Shown piece after piece: positions 17,058 to 26,730 of a stretch of 39,730 bases of DNA (the stretch's first letter is position 1; each line of letters opens with the position of its first letter). Both the position numbers and the translations under genes were made by a program. Source of the DNA: Syntrophobacterales bacterium Delta_02 (GTDB lineage: Bacteria; Desulfobacterota; Syntrophorhabdia; Syntrophorhabdales; Syntrophorhabdaceae); the NCBI GenBank assembly GCA_001603955.1, contig LVAA01000036.1, positions 1 through 39,730 of the forward strand, read 5' to 3'. The notes under the pieces were generated by a model. The model had not been told where the DNA came from and searched no databases. It worked only from the letters and a program-made list of their open reading frames with translations.

Positions 17058-18278
17058 CTACCTTTTCTCCTCCTGCGGCCAGCGGTCAAGAAGGAAGCTG
17101 ACCGCCACGGGAGACAGCACGCAAGTTGCCGCGGAGACCATTATCATGCCGGTGAATATCTGGGGCGAAACGATCCCCTGGTCAAGACCCCGCTTCATGA
17201 CAACCATCGCGATCTCCGCCCTTGGAACCATGCTGGTACCGATCAAGACACCGCTCCTCCACCCTTTGATAAGGACCAGCGGTACTCCGTTGCCCGCAAG
17301 CTTCCCGAGGATCGCCACCACCAGCAACACCATTCCCGGTCCCGCTGAAGTCCCGAAGTGGTAGAGGTCCATGTGCATCCCGATACCCACGAAGAAGAAG
17401 GGACTGAACAGCTCGTAGACCGGCAGGAAGGAGCCTTCCATTTTTACCGCCTGAGGATCGCGACTGAACATCAGTCCCGCGAAAAAGGCACCGATCGCGA
17501 GGGAAAAACCGATCAATCCGGCTATAAAGGCGATGATCAGACCTATCCCGACCACCGTGAGCATGGGATCAGGGGGGCGTTCAAAGCTCTTAAAGTACCT
17601 CGTCAGAGGACCTTCCAGAAAACGTGAGAACAAGAAACAGAAAACGCCAAAGCTCAAGACCTTTACGAGGAAAACACCGCCCGTCAGCGCAAGAATGCGA
17701 CCGATGGAGATCGACCGCGCTTCCTGGATCGCGGGTACCAGCGCGAAGAGCAATGCCATGAACACGACCGCCGTGATGTCGTCCAGTTCCGCGACATCGA
17801 CCAGTATGGACCCGTTCGGGGATCTGAGTGCGCCCTTGTTCTCCCACACCGTGACGGAAGTCCCCATGCTGGTAGCCGTGAGAGCGATACCAATCACAAG
17901 ACTGGCGAGGAGGTCAAGTCCCAAAAGGTAGAAGGCAACCGCGAAACCGGCAAATCCGCTTATGAAAATGTTGCCCATCCAGACGATACTGGCCCGGCGC
18001 AGTTGCTTGAGAAGCATCTTTGTCTTGCTCTCCAGACCCACCCGGAAAAGCAGCGTCACAAGCCCGATGGTGGCCAGAAAGGCGAAAACCTCTTCGGAGC
18101 CGGTATCGAGCCAGTGGAACTGCCGGTCCGACATCCTCAACATCAATCCCATTCCCAGGTATCCGACAAGGGGGGGTATGCCGACCCGGTCCAGGCCCGA
18201 CTTTATCCACATGATAAGGACGACCATGCCGCCTATCAGTCCCGTCAGAAAAACAAGATCCGTCGCATACTCAGTCAT
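17058..18278 (-). CDS. CPA2-family cation:proton antiporter embedded in the N-ATPase operon
   Basis: 406-aa integral membrane protein with about 12 helices and no C-terminal RCK domain. CPA2 landmarks: FRVGLESKTKML, TATSMGTSVTV (the unwound TM4 region) and VDVAELDDITAV with adjacent Asp166-Asp167, the DD pair of electrogenic Na+/H+ antiporters such as NapA (KefB/KefC have QD). The gene lies between atpQ (8-nt overlap) and atpR (6 bp), so it is clearly cotranscribed and probably translationally coupled. N-ATPase operons are normally atpDCQRBEFAG without an insertion here. Predicted role: exchange Na+ (or K+) for H+ across the same membrane as the pump. Ion specificity is inference. Confidence 0.9.
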   Translation of the reverse strand: MTEYATDLVFLTGLIGGMVVLIMWIKSGLDRVGIPPLVGYLGMGLMLRMSDRQFHWLDTGSEEVFAFLATIGLVTLLFRVGLESKTKMLLKQLRRASIVWMGNIFISGFAGFAVAFYLLGLDLLASLVIGIALTATSMGTSVTVWENKGALRSPNGSILVDVAELDDITAVVFMALLFALVPAIQEARSISIGRILALTGGVFLVKVLSFGVFCFLFSRFLEGPLTRYFKSFERPPDPMLTVVGIGLIIAFIAGLIGFSLAIGAFFAGLMFSRDPQAVKMEGSFLPVYELFSPFFFVGIGMHMDLYHFGTSAGPGMVLLVVAILGKLAGNGVPLVLIKGWRSGVLIGTSMVPRAEIAMVVMKRGLDQGIVSPQIFTGMIMVSAATCVLSPVAVSFLLDRWPQEEKR

Positions 18279-18580
18279 GTCTGCTCTCGCGTTTCACCCA
18301 GTACCAGGCATTGAGACAGCCCAGGGCCACGCCGGCGATAAGTCCCGTGAGTGTCCACGAGATGCGACCGGGCCACCGCATGTCGATCCACACTCCCACG
18401 GCCAGACCGACCAGTGTCGGAACGGCTACGGACCATCCGACAAGACCGAACATTCCCAGACCGAACCAGATGCCCCTGTCCTGTCTCTCCCTGGCCTCCA
18501 ATTTCCGGTCGGCCTTGTGTCCCACGTCCTCGACCATCCTCTCTTCCGCCTTCTTCCCCTCCTCACCTCGCGATGAACGG

Positions 18581-18591
<11 letters not shown>
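18271..18591 (-). CDS. atpQ: N-ATPase accessory protein AtpQ (AtpI/AtpZ-like)
   Basis: 106 aa. A charged cytoplasmic N-terminus (~40 residues), then two membrane helices: GMFGLVGWSVAVPTLVGLAV with GVWIDMRWP, and SWTLTGLIAGVALGCLNAWY. The G...G.WiD pattern is that of AtpI/AtpZ-type proteins (Mg2+/c-ring assembly helpers). The start overlaps the atpC stop by 11 nt. Confidence 0.87.
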
Positions 18592-20367
<1,776 letters not shown>

Positions 20368-20447
20368 TCATCTTCCCCATCTTCTACCCCTGTCCATGTC
20401 GTGGACCGTCCCGGGAGGAGACTCTGCAACTTTTCCTTGCCCGGTCT

Positions 20448-20768
20448 TTAGAGGCAGCGAACCACGATCATGAGCGCAAGGGCCAGGACCGCCAGCCAGA
20501 AGCAGATCCCCGACACGAGTCTCTTCCTTGCCTCCCTATCCTTCTCGCCCTCCTTCACCAGTTCCACCGTGGTCCCCTCCCTGACCGGAAATATGACGGC
20601 AACAAGAACTAGGGACAGGACCAGGCCAAGGATGAAAAAGGGAAACCAGGTGACTTCCCCGATGGCAGGCCCCCTGACCGGGTACCATATCCTGCCGGCC
20701 CATGCCCCGGGGAAGACAACCACGAAAAAGGTCAAAAAACCGTTCCAGCCACCTTTTTTTCGAAACAC
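20448..20768 (-). CDS. hypothetical membrane protein, 106 aa
   Basis: Unrecognised. GTG start at 20768 with AAGGGGG about 10 bases upstream. Three hydrophobic stretches (~10-22, 38-60, 84-104) separated by a charged cytoplasmic loop (VKEGEKDREARKRL). It lies 83 bp upstream of atpD and may be the first gene of the N-ATPase transcript. No N-ATPase subunit of this type is known to me. Confidence 0.6.
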   Translation of the reverse strand: MFRKKGGWNGFLTFFVVVFPGAWAGRIWYPVRGPAIGEVTWFPFFILGLVLSLVLVAVIFPVREGTTVELVKEGEKDREARKRLVSGICFWLAVLALALMIVVRCL

Positions 20769-20871
20769 GAAAACAAAACCCCCTTATACATCAAAGAAAC
20801 CGAGGCGGAGATCAGGAGATGCTTGATAGACATGACCACTTCATGTCGGTCGCACCAGGTCGGTACCGGTA

Positions 20872-21315
20872 TCATTTGAAACGGGAGGCCGCCTGCTGAT
20901 ACGCCTTGTCCATCTCCTCCAGGGCGGAGTCCAATCCCGTTTTCATGTCTTCCCAGGCCTTGCCGGACGCTGACTGCATCTTTTCAAGCTCCTTGGCGGC
21001 TTCCTCCCTCTTCTTGCGGAGTTCGGTGATCTGCTGATCCATTTCGGCCCTGGCCTCTTTCTTCATCTTCTCCGCTTTCGTTCGCATCTCATCGAGCTTT
21101 TTGTCGTAATCCTCGAGCTTGGCCTGCACCTTTTGACGGTATTCGTCCATCTGCTGGCGGGTGTAAGCCTCTGCCGTCTGAGCCGCCTCTCCCGCCTCCT
21201 TTTTTACCTCCTCCATGGTGACCGGCTTCTTTGTCTCGGCGGGCTCTTCCTTCCCCCCGCATCCGGCAAGGATCATTGCGCCCATACAAGCAAACAATAC
21301 CATTAGTCTCTTCAT
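20872..21315 (-). CDS. coiled-coil lipoprotein (sll1863-like stress module)
   Basis: 147 aa. A signal peptide with lipobox LAGC (Cys19), so exported and lipidated. The mature part is almost entirely a Lys/Glu/Ala-rich coiled coil (~32-147). The last ~45 residues (ITELRKKREEAAKELEKMQS then ASGKAWEDMKTGLDSALEEM) carry the S-G-x-AW-x-x-x-K-x-G pattern seen in sll1863-type stress proteins and twice in the UspA fusion at 23959-25032. Separate from neighbours; a good AGGAGG precedes the ATG. Function unknown, perhaps envelope stress. Confidence 0.8.
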   Translation of the reverse strand: MKRLMVLFACMGAMILAGCGGKEEPAETKKPVTMEEVKKEAGEAAQTAEAYTRQQMDEYRQKVQAKLEDYDKKLDEMRTKAEKMKKEARAEMDQQITELRKKREEAAKELEKMQSASGKAWEDMKTGLDSALEEMDKAYQQAASRFK

Positions 21316-21521
21316 CCCTTTTCCTCCTTTGTTTCGTTCTTATGTCTCTCCCCACAGTCGCTTACCGCAGGGACTTCAAAATTCCGGCGTCCGCTCCGGG
21401 AAGCGGCGGATGGATACCAACACCGAAGGCGATCTCGAAACCGGCGCGCGAGTGGTCAGGAGCGGGCATATCCCTCGGCCCCGGATATCGTTCGCATAAT
21501 TCTCACTTGCGGCCGGGATCG

Positions 21522-22655
21522 TCACGCCTCCTCCAGTTCGACCTTGAGCGAAAGGAACTTCAGCATGTCCTTGAGGGCAAGGACCCCGACCAGGCGGTCT
21601 CCCGCGGCTACCAGCAGACGGCTGGCCCCGGTCCTGGTCATGAGAGAAAGGGCCTTCATAGCATCCGCCTGAGGGCCTATGACGTTTTCGTCGGAACAGG
21701 GGGTGGATATCTCTTCAACCTTCTTTCTCCCCCATTCTTCGCGCGGGACATCCTTCACCTGTTTCGTCGTCACGCAACCGACCAGCCGTCCCGTATCCTC
21801 AACGACGGGAAACATCTTGTAGTGATACCTGTAGACATAGTCCTCCACCAGGTGTTCCACGGAGGTCGAGCGCTTCACGGCGACGGGCTCGGTGTTCATG
21901 AAACGCTCCACCGGTTCCCCCTCGAGGGCCCTGCGGAGAAGGAGCTGTTCGTAGGACGACCTGGCGGCCCCCCTCAGGAACATACCGATCAGAAACCACC
22001 ACATGCCGCCGATGAAATTTCCCCCGAAGAACTGGAAAACCCCCAGGATGATGAGGAGCATCGCGAAACCCGAACCGATCCTGGACGCGATCCGCGTCGC
22101 CCACCTGAGGTCCTTTTTCCATCCCCACAGGACGGAACGCAGCATACGTCCACCATCGAGGGGAAAGGCCGGCATCAGGTTGAAGGCAGCCAGCAGGCCA
22201 TTGATCATCGCCAGATACATGAGGACTCCCGCGACCGGTCCCGGCTGCCGTACATTGAAAAGCAACAGGTAGACAGCGTAAAAGACCAATCCTATGAGAA
22301 CGCTCGACAGGGGCCCCGCGATGGCCATTACGAACTCGGCCCGGGGATTGGGTGGTTCTTCACCCATCTCCGCCACCCCGCCAAATATGAACAGGGTGAT
22401 CCCCCGCATGCCGATGCCGTACCTCCTGCCGACGAGGGAGTGGGAGATCTCGTGAAAGACAATGGAAAAGAAAAGCCCCAGGGTCCCGACGATACCCATA
22501 AGCCAGTACGTCCCGGCAGGAAGATCCTCGTAGCGCGCGGGGAAAAAACCCATCGAAAGAGACCAGGCCACGAGTATCGCCAGGACGACCCAGCTGGGAT
22601 CGATCCCCACCTCGAAACCAAAGACCTTGAACAACTTTATCCTCTTTGCCAGCAT
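21522..22655 (-). CDS. site-2 protease family M50 metalloprotease with CBS pair (Rip3-like)
   Basis: 377 aa intramembrane zinc protease. The zinc motif HEISH (His68, Glu69, His72) lies in the second membrane helix and the third ligand region is NLMPAFPLDGGR (Asp167). A C-terminal CBS pair occupies ~250-370 (VERFMNTEPVAVKRSTSVEH, and KVEEISTPCSDENVIGPQAD). CBS domains usually sense adenine nucleotides, so cleavage may respond to energy state. The architecture is that of mycobacterial Rip3 (Rv2625c, a DosR-regulon gene) and cyanobacterial S2P homologues. Substrates (often anti-sigma factors or membrane regulators) are not visible. Candidate sigma-54 promoter and enhancer site at 22766-22873. 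Confidence 0.92.
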   Translation of the reverse strand: MLAKRIKLFKVFGFEVGIDPSWVVLAILVAWSLSMGFFPARYEDLPAGTYWLMGIVGTLGLFFSIVFHEISHSLVGRRYGIGMRGITLFIFGGVAEMGEEPPNPRAEFVMAIAGPLSSVLIGLVFYAVYLLLFNVRQPGPVAGVLMYLAMINGLLAAFNLMPAFPLDGGRMLRSVLWGWKKDLRWATRIASRIGSGFAMLLIILGVFQFFGGNFIGGMWWFLIGMFLRGAARSSYEQLLLRRALEGEPVERFMNTEPVAVKRSTSVEHLVEDYVYRYHYKMFPVVEDTGRLVGCVTTKQVKDVPREEWGRKKVEEISTPCSDENVIGPQADAMKALSLMTRTGASRLLVAAGDRLVGVLALKDMLKFLSLKVELEEA

Positions 22656-22765
22656 CGCCGCCCTCGCTTCATTTGTTGTTCCGGCGCCCCTTATCCCGGG
22701 ATTCGCCTGCCTGGACAGCAGCCGCCCATCAAGGACCGATCGCCTCCCGGCTCATCAAAAAACTT

Positions 22766-22781
22766 AGCAATATCAATACCG
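22766..22781 (-). promoter_or_regulatory. candidate sigma-54 promoter of the M50 protease gene
   Basis: Minus strand CGGTAT-TGATA-TTGCT: the -12 element is perfect, the -24 element matches 3 of 6 including the GG, and GG and GC are 10 nt apart. Predicted start about 100 nt before the ATG. The 278-bp gap to the next gene otherwise holds only the palindrome at 22857. Confidence 0.4.
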
Positions 22782-22856
22782 GAAGGTCCGAAGGCCCGCG
22801 GAGCAAGGTCTGCAAAGGGCAGACGCATCCACGGCACAAGAAGTGCGTGACAGGAT

Positions 22857-22873
22857 CGTGGATATTTGCCCCA
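22857..22873. promoter_or_regulatory. candidate enhancer site (CGTGGATATTTGCCCCA)
   Basis: One perfect TGCCCCA half and a degenerate GTGG half, 10 of 14 to TGGGGCA-N3-TGCCCCA. Centred about 110 bp upstream of the predicted start of the M50 promoter, the same spacing as at the stronger promoters. Confidence 0.35.
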
Positions 22874-22933
22874 ACCATATCTTTCTACCCCCCCTTCTTC
22901 GGGATACGGGGTTCTGTCCTTCTTCCCTTGCTT

Positions 22934-23950
22934 TCAGGTCTTGCCGGTCGGCCGGACAACGTTCCGGGGCTTCCCGTCCATGAAGGACTGAATATTCCCG
23001 ATCGTCGTATCCATAATGATCTCGATGGCCTCCCGGGTGTAAAACGCGCTGTGAGGAGTGACGATCACATTGCGGAGGCGCAGGAGTATGTGGTCGGCCA
23101 TCAGGTCTTCCAGGGAATAGCGCTTCTGAAAGAGACTTTTTACCAGTTCCGCTTCCTCCCGTATGGCCGGTTCTTCCGGAAGAACGTCGAGACCTGCCGC
23201 CGCGACCTTTCCATCGGAAAGGGCACTGAGCAGCGCGCGTACGTCGATCACACTGCCCCGAGAGGTATTGATCAGGACGACCCCCTTCTTCATCATGGCG
23301 AACTGCCTGTCGGAGATCATGTTTTCCGTGGCAGGTGTGCCGGGCACGTGCAGGGTGACGACGTCCGCGGTGGAAAGAAGCTCGTCCATCGATGCGTACC
23401 TGGCGCCGATGCTCTCCGCAAATTTCGTGTCCGGTTTGAGATCGAAGGCCCTGACCTGCATACCGAATCCCCTGGCGATCTCCATCACGCGGCGGCCGAT
23501 ATTCCCCGTACCGACAACGCCCATGGTCCTGCCGCACAGATCGAATCCTTGCAGCCCCTGGAGGGAAAAATCCCCTCTCCTCGTCCTGTCCACCGCACCG
23601 ACGATCCGATGGGCGACGGCAAGCAGAAGGGCGAAAACATGCTCCGCCACGGGACACTCTCCGTAGCTGGGCACGTTGCTCACCGTAATCCCGCGAGACA
23701 CGCAATGATCGATATCGATGTGATCGTAGCCGGTCGACCGCGTGGCGATCAGCTTGAGATCGACCATCCTGCCGAGGACTTCGTCGTTGAGGGTCGAATA
23801 AATGAAAGGCGATATTATTTCCGTCGCCGCGTAGGCCTCCGCGTTGTCAACCGTCAATGGTTCGTCCACGAACTGCACATCGCACAGGGGGGAGAGTTTT
23901 TCGAAGAACGTCCGTTCCCAGGTGTCGAGCTCAAAAACGGTTATCTTCAT
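22934..23950 (-). CDS. D-2-hydroxyacid dehydrogenase (D-lactate dehydrogenase-like)
   Basis: 338 aa NAD-dependent dehydrogenase. Substrate domain with ATRSTGYDHIDID and SYGECPVAEHVFALLLA, Rossmann motif GVVGTGNIGRRVMEIARGFG, catalytic Arg in NTSRGSVID, Glu in LPEEPA and His in TPHSAFYTREA. The STGYDHID and PAY/PSYGECPVAEH patterns are those of D-lactate dehydrogenases that reduce pyruvate to D-lactate. It follows the UspA fusion by 8 bp and is the last gene of that operon. It could serve fermentation under energy limitation. Substrate not proven. Confidence 0.88.
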   Translation of the reverse strand: MKITVFELDTWERTFFEKLSPLCDVQFVDEPLTVDNAEAYAATEIISPFIYSTLNDEVLGRMVDLKLIATRSTGYDHIDIDHCVSRGITVSNVPSYGECPVAEHVFALLLAVAHRIVGAVDRTRRGDFSLQGLQGFDLCGRTMGVVGTGNIGRRVMEIARGFGMQVRAFDLKPDTKFAESIGARYASMDELLSTADVVTLHVPGTPATENMISDRQFAMMKKGVVLINTSRGSVIDVRALLSALSDGKVAAAGLDVLPEEPAIREEAELVKSLFQKRYSLEDLMADHILLRLRNVIVTPHSAFYTREAIEIIMDTTIGNIQSFMDGKPRNVVRPTGKT

Positions 23951-23958
23951 ACCATTAT

Positions 23959-25032
23959 CTACCTGCTCCTGAAAGAGGACATGGCTTCCCTGATCGCCTC
24001 TCCCAAGTCCTCAACGGCTTTATCGACCCCCTTCCTCATGGTGCCCCAGGCCTCCGAGCCTGACCGCTTGAACTCGGCAAGTTTCTCCCCGGCAACCCGC
24101 TGTTTCTCTTTCAGGTCTCCGATGTACTTGACGTAAAGGTCCCGTGAGGTGTCCTTCGACATCTCGATCTGCTCCTTGAGCGCGTCTATCTTTGAACCCC
24201 ATTCGTCGAGCATGGCGCCCAAGCGTTCCTCGTAGGCCTTTTTTTCCTCGGAGACGCTTTCCGGCATCCCTTCCTTCTTTTCCCTGAATTTCGAGAAGGC
24301 CCTGTCAAAGGCGGCCCAGAGGTCCCCGAAACCCGTCTTGATCTCTCCCCAGGCCTCTCCGCCCGATTCGCGGATGCGGCCCATCCTGTTCTGTACCTCT
24401 TCGCTCTTTTCCCTGAGTTCCGCCAGGCGACTCTGATACATGGAATCTATGTTTCCCTTCCTCTCCTCTATCCTCTTCTTGATGGCATCCAGCATCTCAC
24501 GGAGCTCCGCCAGTTGAGACTCCAGGACATCGTCGACGTGGGATCCCGTGAGCGGCTCCGTTGCCGCCTCCTCTGCCTCTTCTCCCGGACGCATGGGAAT
24601 GACCAGCACAGGGCAGGGCGCGAAGCGGACCACCCTCTCCGTCACGGAACCAAAGACCAGCCGGTCGATACCCGTCCTGCCGTGCGTGGATATGACGATG
24701 AGTCCCACCATATCCTTCTGAGCCTCCTTCGTGATCTGGTCGGAGGGATTTCCCTGCAGGACCACCGAACGGATCTTGAGGTCATCGCCTTTTACGGACT
24801 CGATGATCTCACCAAGGGCACTTTCAGACGACCTGACGAGCTCCATACCGTACTCACCGACATCAAAATTGGTGGGTACCGGGGCATACGCCAGGGTGGG
24901 AACATCGGGCGCAACGTTGAGCACAATGAGCTCGGCTTCGAAGTAGACAGCAAGTTCTCGCGCCACCTCGATGGCATCCCGCGAGTGCAGACTGAAATCG
25001 GTGGGGCAAAGTATCTTCTGGATCGGTAACAT
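23959..25032 (-). CDS. universal stress protein UspA fused to coiled-coil (sll1863-like) repeats
   Basis: 357 aa. Residues 1-145 are a UspA domain (QKILCPTDFSLHSRDAIEVA at the start, and ISTHGRTGIDRLVFGSVTER carrying the ATP-binding G-x2-G-x9-G pattern). From ~165 on it is a long charged coiled coil holding two copies of a ~45-residue module, ending SGGEAWGEIKTGFGDLWAAF and SGSEAWGTMRKGVDKAVEDL. The second copy is preceded by LDEWGSKIDALKEQIEMSKD, the usual opening of sll1863-type proteins. The lipoprotein at 20872 has a third copy. Operon order is baeRF, this gene, then the dehydrogenase. AGGAGG before the ATG. Probable dormancy or starvation protein; exact role unknown. Confidence 0.9.
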   Translation of the reverse strand: MLPIQKILCPTDFSLHSRDAIEVARELAVYFEAELIVLNVAPDVPTLAYAPVPTNFDVGEYGMELVRSSESALGEIIESVKGDDLKIRSVVLQGNPSDQITKEAQKDMVGLIVISTHGRTGIDRLVFGSVTERVVRFAPCPVLVIPMRPGEEAEEAATEPLTGSHVDDVLESQLAELREMLDAIKKRIEERKGNIDSMYQSRLAELREKSEEVQNRMGRIRESGGEAWGEIKTGFGDLWAAFDRAFSKFREKKEGMPESVSEEKKAYEERLGAMLDEWGSKIDALKEQIEMSKDTSRDLYVKYIGDLKEKQRVAGEKLAEFKRSGSEAWGTMRKGVDKAVEDLGEAIREAMSSFRSR

Positions 25033-25057
25033 TCTCGAACCTCCTTTCGTTCTTTAC

Positions 25058-25198
25058 CTATTCACGAACCTTTTTCATTTCGCCGCGCTCGAGCTCGCCC
25101 TTCGCCAGGTACAATTTCTCCGCGCTTTTCCTCGGGACTGACCTCTCCCGGTCGTCGAGCGGCAGGACAGGTCCCGCCAGGACACCCCGTCCCTTCGA
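25058..25198 (-). other. 46-codon open frame directly after the baeRF stop codon
   Basis: In the same frame as the baeRF gene, immediately after its TGA, 46 codons stay open to a TAG at 25058-25060. The predicted tail (SAEKLYLAKGELERGEMKKV near its end) looks like protein and resembles short SHOCT-type C-terminal segments. There is no ATG or GTG near its beginning. It may be a former C-terminal extension cut off by a stop, a readthrough extension, or chance. Confidence 0.3.
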
Positions 25199-26353
25199 TC
25201 AGTAGCGAAAGATGGCGGCGGCCGGCGGGATATCCGGGATCGTTCCGGCCGAGATGTTATAGACCGCCCCCCCCTTCAGATATGTGTAGACACAGGCAAG
25301 GTCAAAAAGGTCTTCGTCGCTTCCCGTCGGCATCTCGTGAATATCAACCTTGAGGGTGGCAGGGTCGAAGGTCCCCCATTCCGATATTTCGGGCGAGACG
25401 AGCAGGGAATCGACACGGCCTCCAAAGGCTTCAGGAACGATGGTCTCGATGTCGGCCGCCGTCCTTCCCGTTCCGGCAAGGTCAAGATAGGTCTCGACAG
25501 CCTGGTCCCGGGCGCCGAGGAAATGGGCGTCCATCATCCCCACTGCCCTGTCATGGAGCTCGCCATCGCTCAGGTCTTCAGGGTTAACGGCCATGTTCTC
25601 ACCGGCCAGAAAAGGATAACTGTTGGCCTTCCTGTAGATACCGAAAAAGTGGTCGAGGCCGGCAAAGAGAAGTGGTGCCCTTTCCTGCCCTATCACGCCC
25701 GTCACACCGCGATCGACCATCTTGAAATACTCCAGTATCTCCACCTTCTTGCCGTCCGCCCCGCCGCCATGTCCGTGGAACATTGCGGCACGCCTCGTCC
25801 CTGCTGCAAGCGTGTGCGCGTGCAATTGAAGACCCTTCTGCTTCTCGCTGTACTGCATGGCCTCCTCGAAGCTCCCGGGGACCCTCTCCATGACGAGTTC
25901 GTTCATGCCATAGCGGGAGCACTGGAAGAGCCTCGCACCGCTGAGGCCAAGGGTGAGCATGAAGAAACGGCTGTCGTTGTATACAATTCCCAGGAGAGGC
26001 TTGATATAGAATCTCCTCATCACCGTGACCTTTTCCTCGAACCGGGCGGGGAGGCGAAAGTGGAAAAGATCCCCCCCGGATATGAAAGCGCAAAAGCCTT
26101 CACTCTGGACAAAAGACCAGAAAGGGTCATCGTCTACAAGGGGCATCACAACAGACAGCAGGTCGTCCGCTTGCCGGGCCCGCAGACCCTTTGCGATGAG
26201 CGCCTTTCTGGCCTTTCTCACAAGGTTCTTGAACCGTATCTGGTTCTGCCTCTTTTCGGGGTCCACCCGGTAGGCAGGCATGTATAGCGAAACACATGCG
26301 CTTCCCCTGTGCTCACTCAGGACGTACAACTGTTCCCTTGAAAGAATATCCAT
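25199..26353 (-). CDS. baeRF family protein (bacterial archaeo-eukaryotic release factor-like)
   Basis: About 384 aa. The pattern LSEHRGSACVSLYMPAYRVD, RQNQIRFKNLVRKARKALIA, AAMFHGHGGGADGKKVEILE and LLFAGLDHFFGIYRKANSYP is that of the baeRF (family 3) proteins, bacterial relatives of eRF1/aRF1 thought to act on ribosomes or tRNA; Rv2629 of the M. tuberculosis DosR regulon belongs to this superfamily. I start at ATG 26353 with AAAGGTGG upstream rather than the in-frame GTG six bases earlier. First gene of the baeRF-uspA-dehydrogenase operon, preceded by a near-perfect sigma-54 promoter and an enhancer palindrome. Molecular function not established for the family. Confidence 0.83.
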   Translation of the reverse strand: MDILSREQLYVLSEHRGSACVSLYMPAYRVDPEKRQNQIRFKNLVRKARKALIAKGLRARQADDLLSVVMPLVDDDPFWSFVQSEGFCAFISGGDLFHFRLPARFEEKVTVMRRFYIKPLLGIVYNDSRFFMLTLGLSGARLFQCSRYGMNELVMERVPGSFEEAMQYSEKQKGLQLHAHTLAAGTRRAAMFHGHGGGADGKKVEILEYFKMVDRGVTGVIGQERAPLLFAGLDHFFGIYRKANSYPFLAGENMAVNPEDLSDGELHDRAVGMMDAHFLGARDQAVETYLDLAGTGRTAADIETIVPEAFGGRVDSLLVSPEISEWGTFDPATLKVDIHEMPTGSDEDLFDLACVYTYLKGGAVYNISAGTIPDIPPAAAIFRY

Positions 26354-26448
26354 TTTCACCCACCTTTCTGATTATCGATCGACCTCGGGCAGGGACGGCA
26401 AAACTCCCGTCTTCGACACACTCGTTGAGGTCCATGGCCTGTGAGTGA

Positions 26449-26465
26449 TGCAAGGGAGGTGCCAA
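26449..26465 (-). promoter_or_regulatory. sigma-54 promoter of the baeRF-uspA-dehydrogenase operon
   Basis: Minus strand TTGGCAC-CTCCC-TTGCA: a full match to TGGCAC-N5-TTGCW, with GG and GC 10 nt apart. Predicted start near 26438, 85 nt before the baeRF ATG. The same bases form a 7-bp hairpin (26454-26471). Confidence 0.8.
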
Positions 26466-26527
26466 CCTCCCGAAGGCCCTTGAAACCGAACGATTCAGAA
26501 CGGTCACACATGCGGCACCGAGGATAA

Positions 26528-26544
26528 TGGGGAATAATGCCACA
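26528..26544. promoter_or_regulatory. candidate enhancer-binding-protein site (TGGGGAATAATGCCACA)
   Basis: 12 of 14 to TGGGGCA-N3-TGCCCCA. Centred about 98 bp upstream of the predicted start of the baeRF promoter, the expected place for an NtrC-type activator. Confidence 0.6.
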
Positions 26545-26551
26545 GCGAAAA

Positions 26552-26706
26552 GTCGCAGGTTGCAAGTTGCGAGTTGCGAGTTGCGAGTTGCGAGTTGCCA
26601 AAGCGAGACGGTGAAAGGGACCGGGCCGTCAACGCAATCACTCACTGGTGCATTTGTTTTTGCCTTTAGACCTGTGACCTGTGACTTGTGACTTGCGACT
26701 TGCGAC
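26552..26706. repeat. two arrays of 7-bp tandem repeats
   Basis: 26552-26600 is seven head-to-tail heptamers (GTCGCAG, GTTGCAA, four GTTGCGA, GTTGCCA). 26672-26706 is five more (CTGTGAC twice, TTGTGAC, TTGCGAC twice). The arrays are 71 bp apart, in the same orientation, with near-identical units (TTGCGAG against TTGCGAC). They lie in the 450-bp divergent region between the baeRF and EEP genes, with no coding content. Confidence 0.85.
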
Positions 26707-26730
26707 GGCCTTTGGCCTGGGACGTGGGAC

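Noticed and set aside
21231-22850. Long plus-strand open frame (about 540 codons) over the M50 protease gene
   Set aside because: It is antisense to a gene with clear catalytic motifs and its translation is rich in H, R, P, D with no recognisable domain, typical of a GC-rich shadow frame.
22646-24136. Long plus-strand open frame (about 500 codons) over the dehydrogenase and the end of the UspA gene
   Set aside because: Antisense shadow of well-recognised genes; no family pattern or ribosome binding site.
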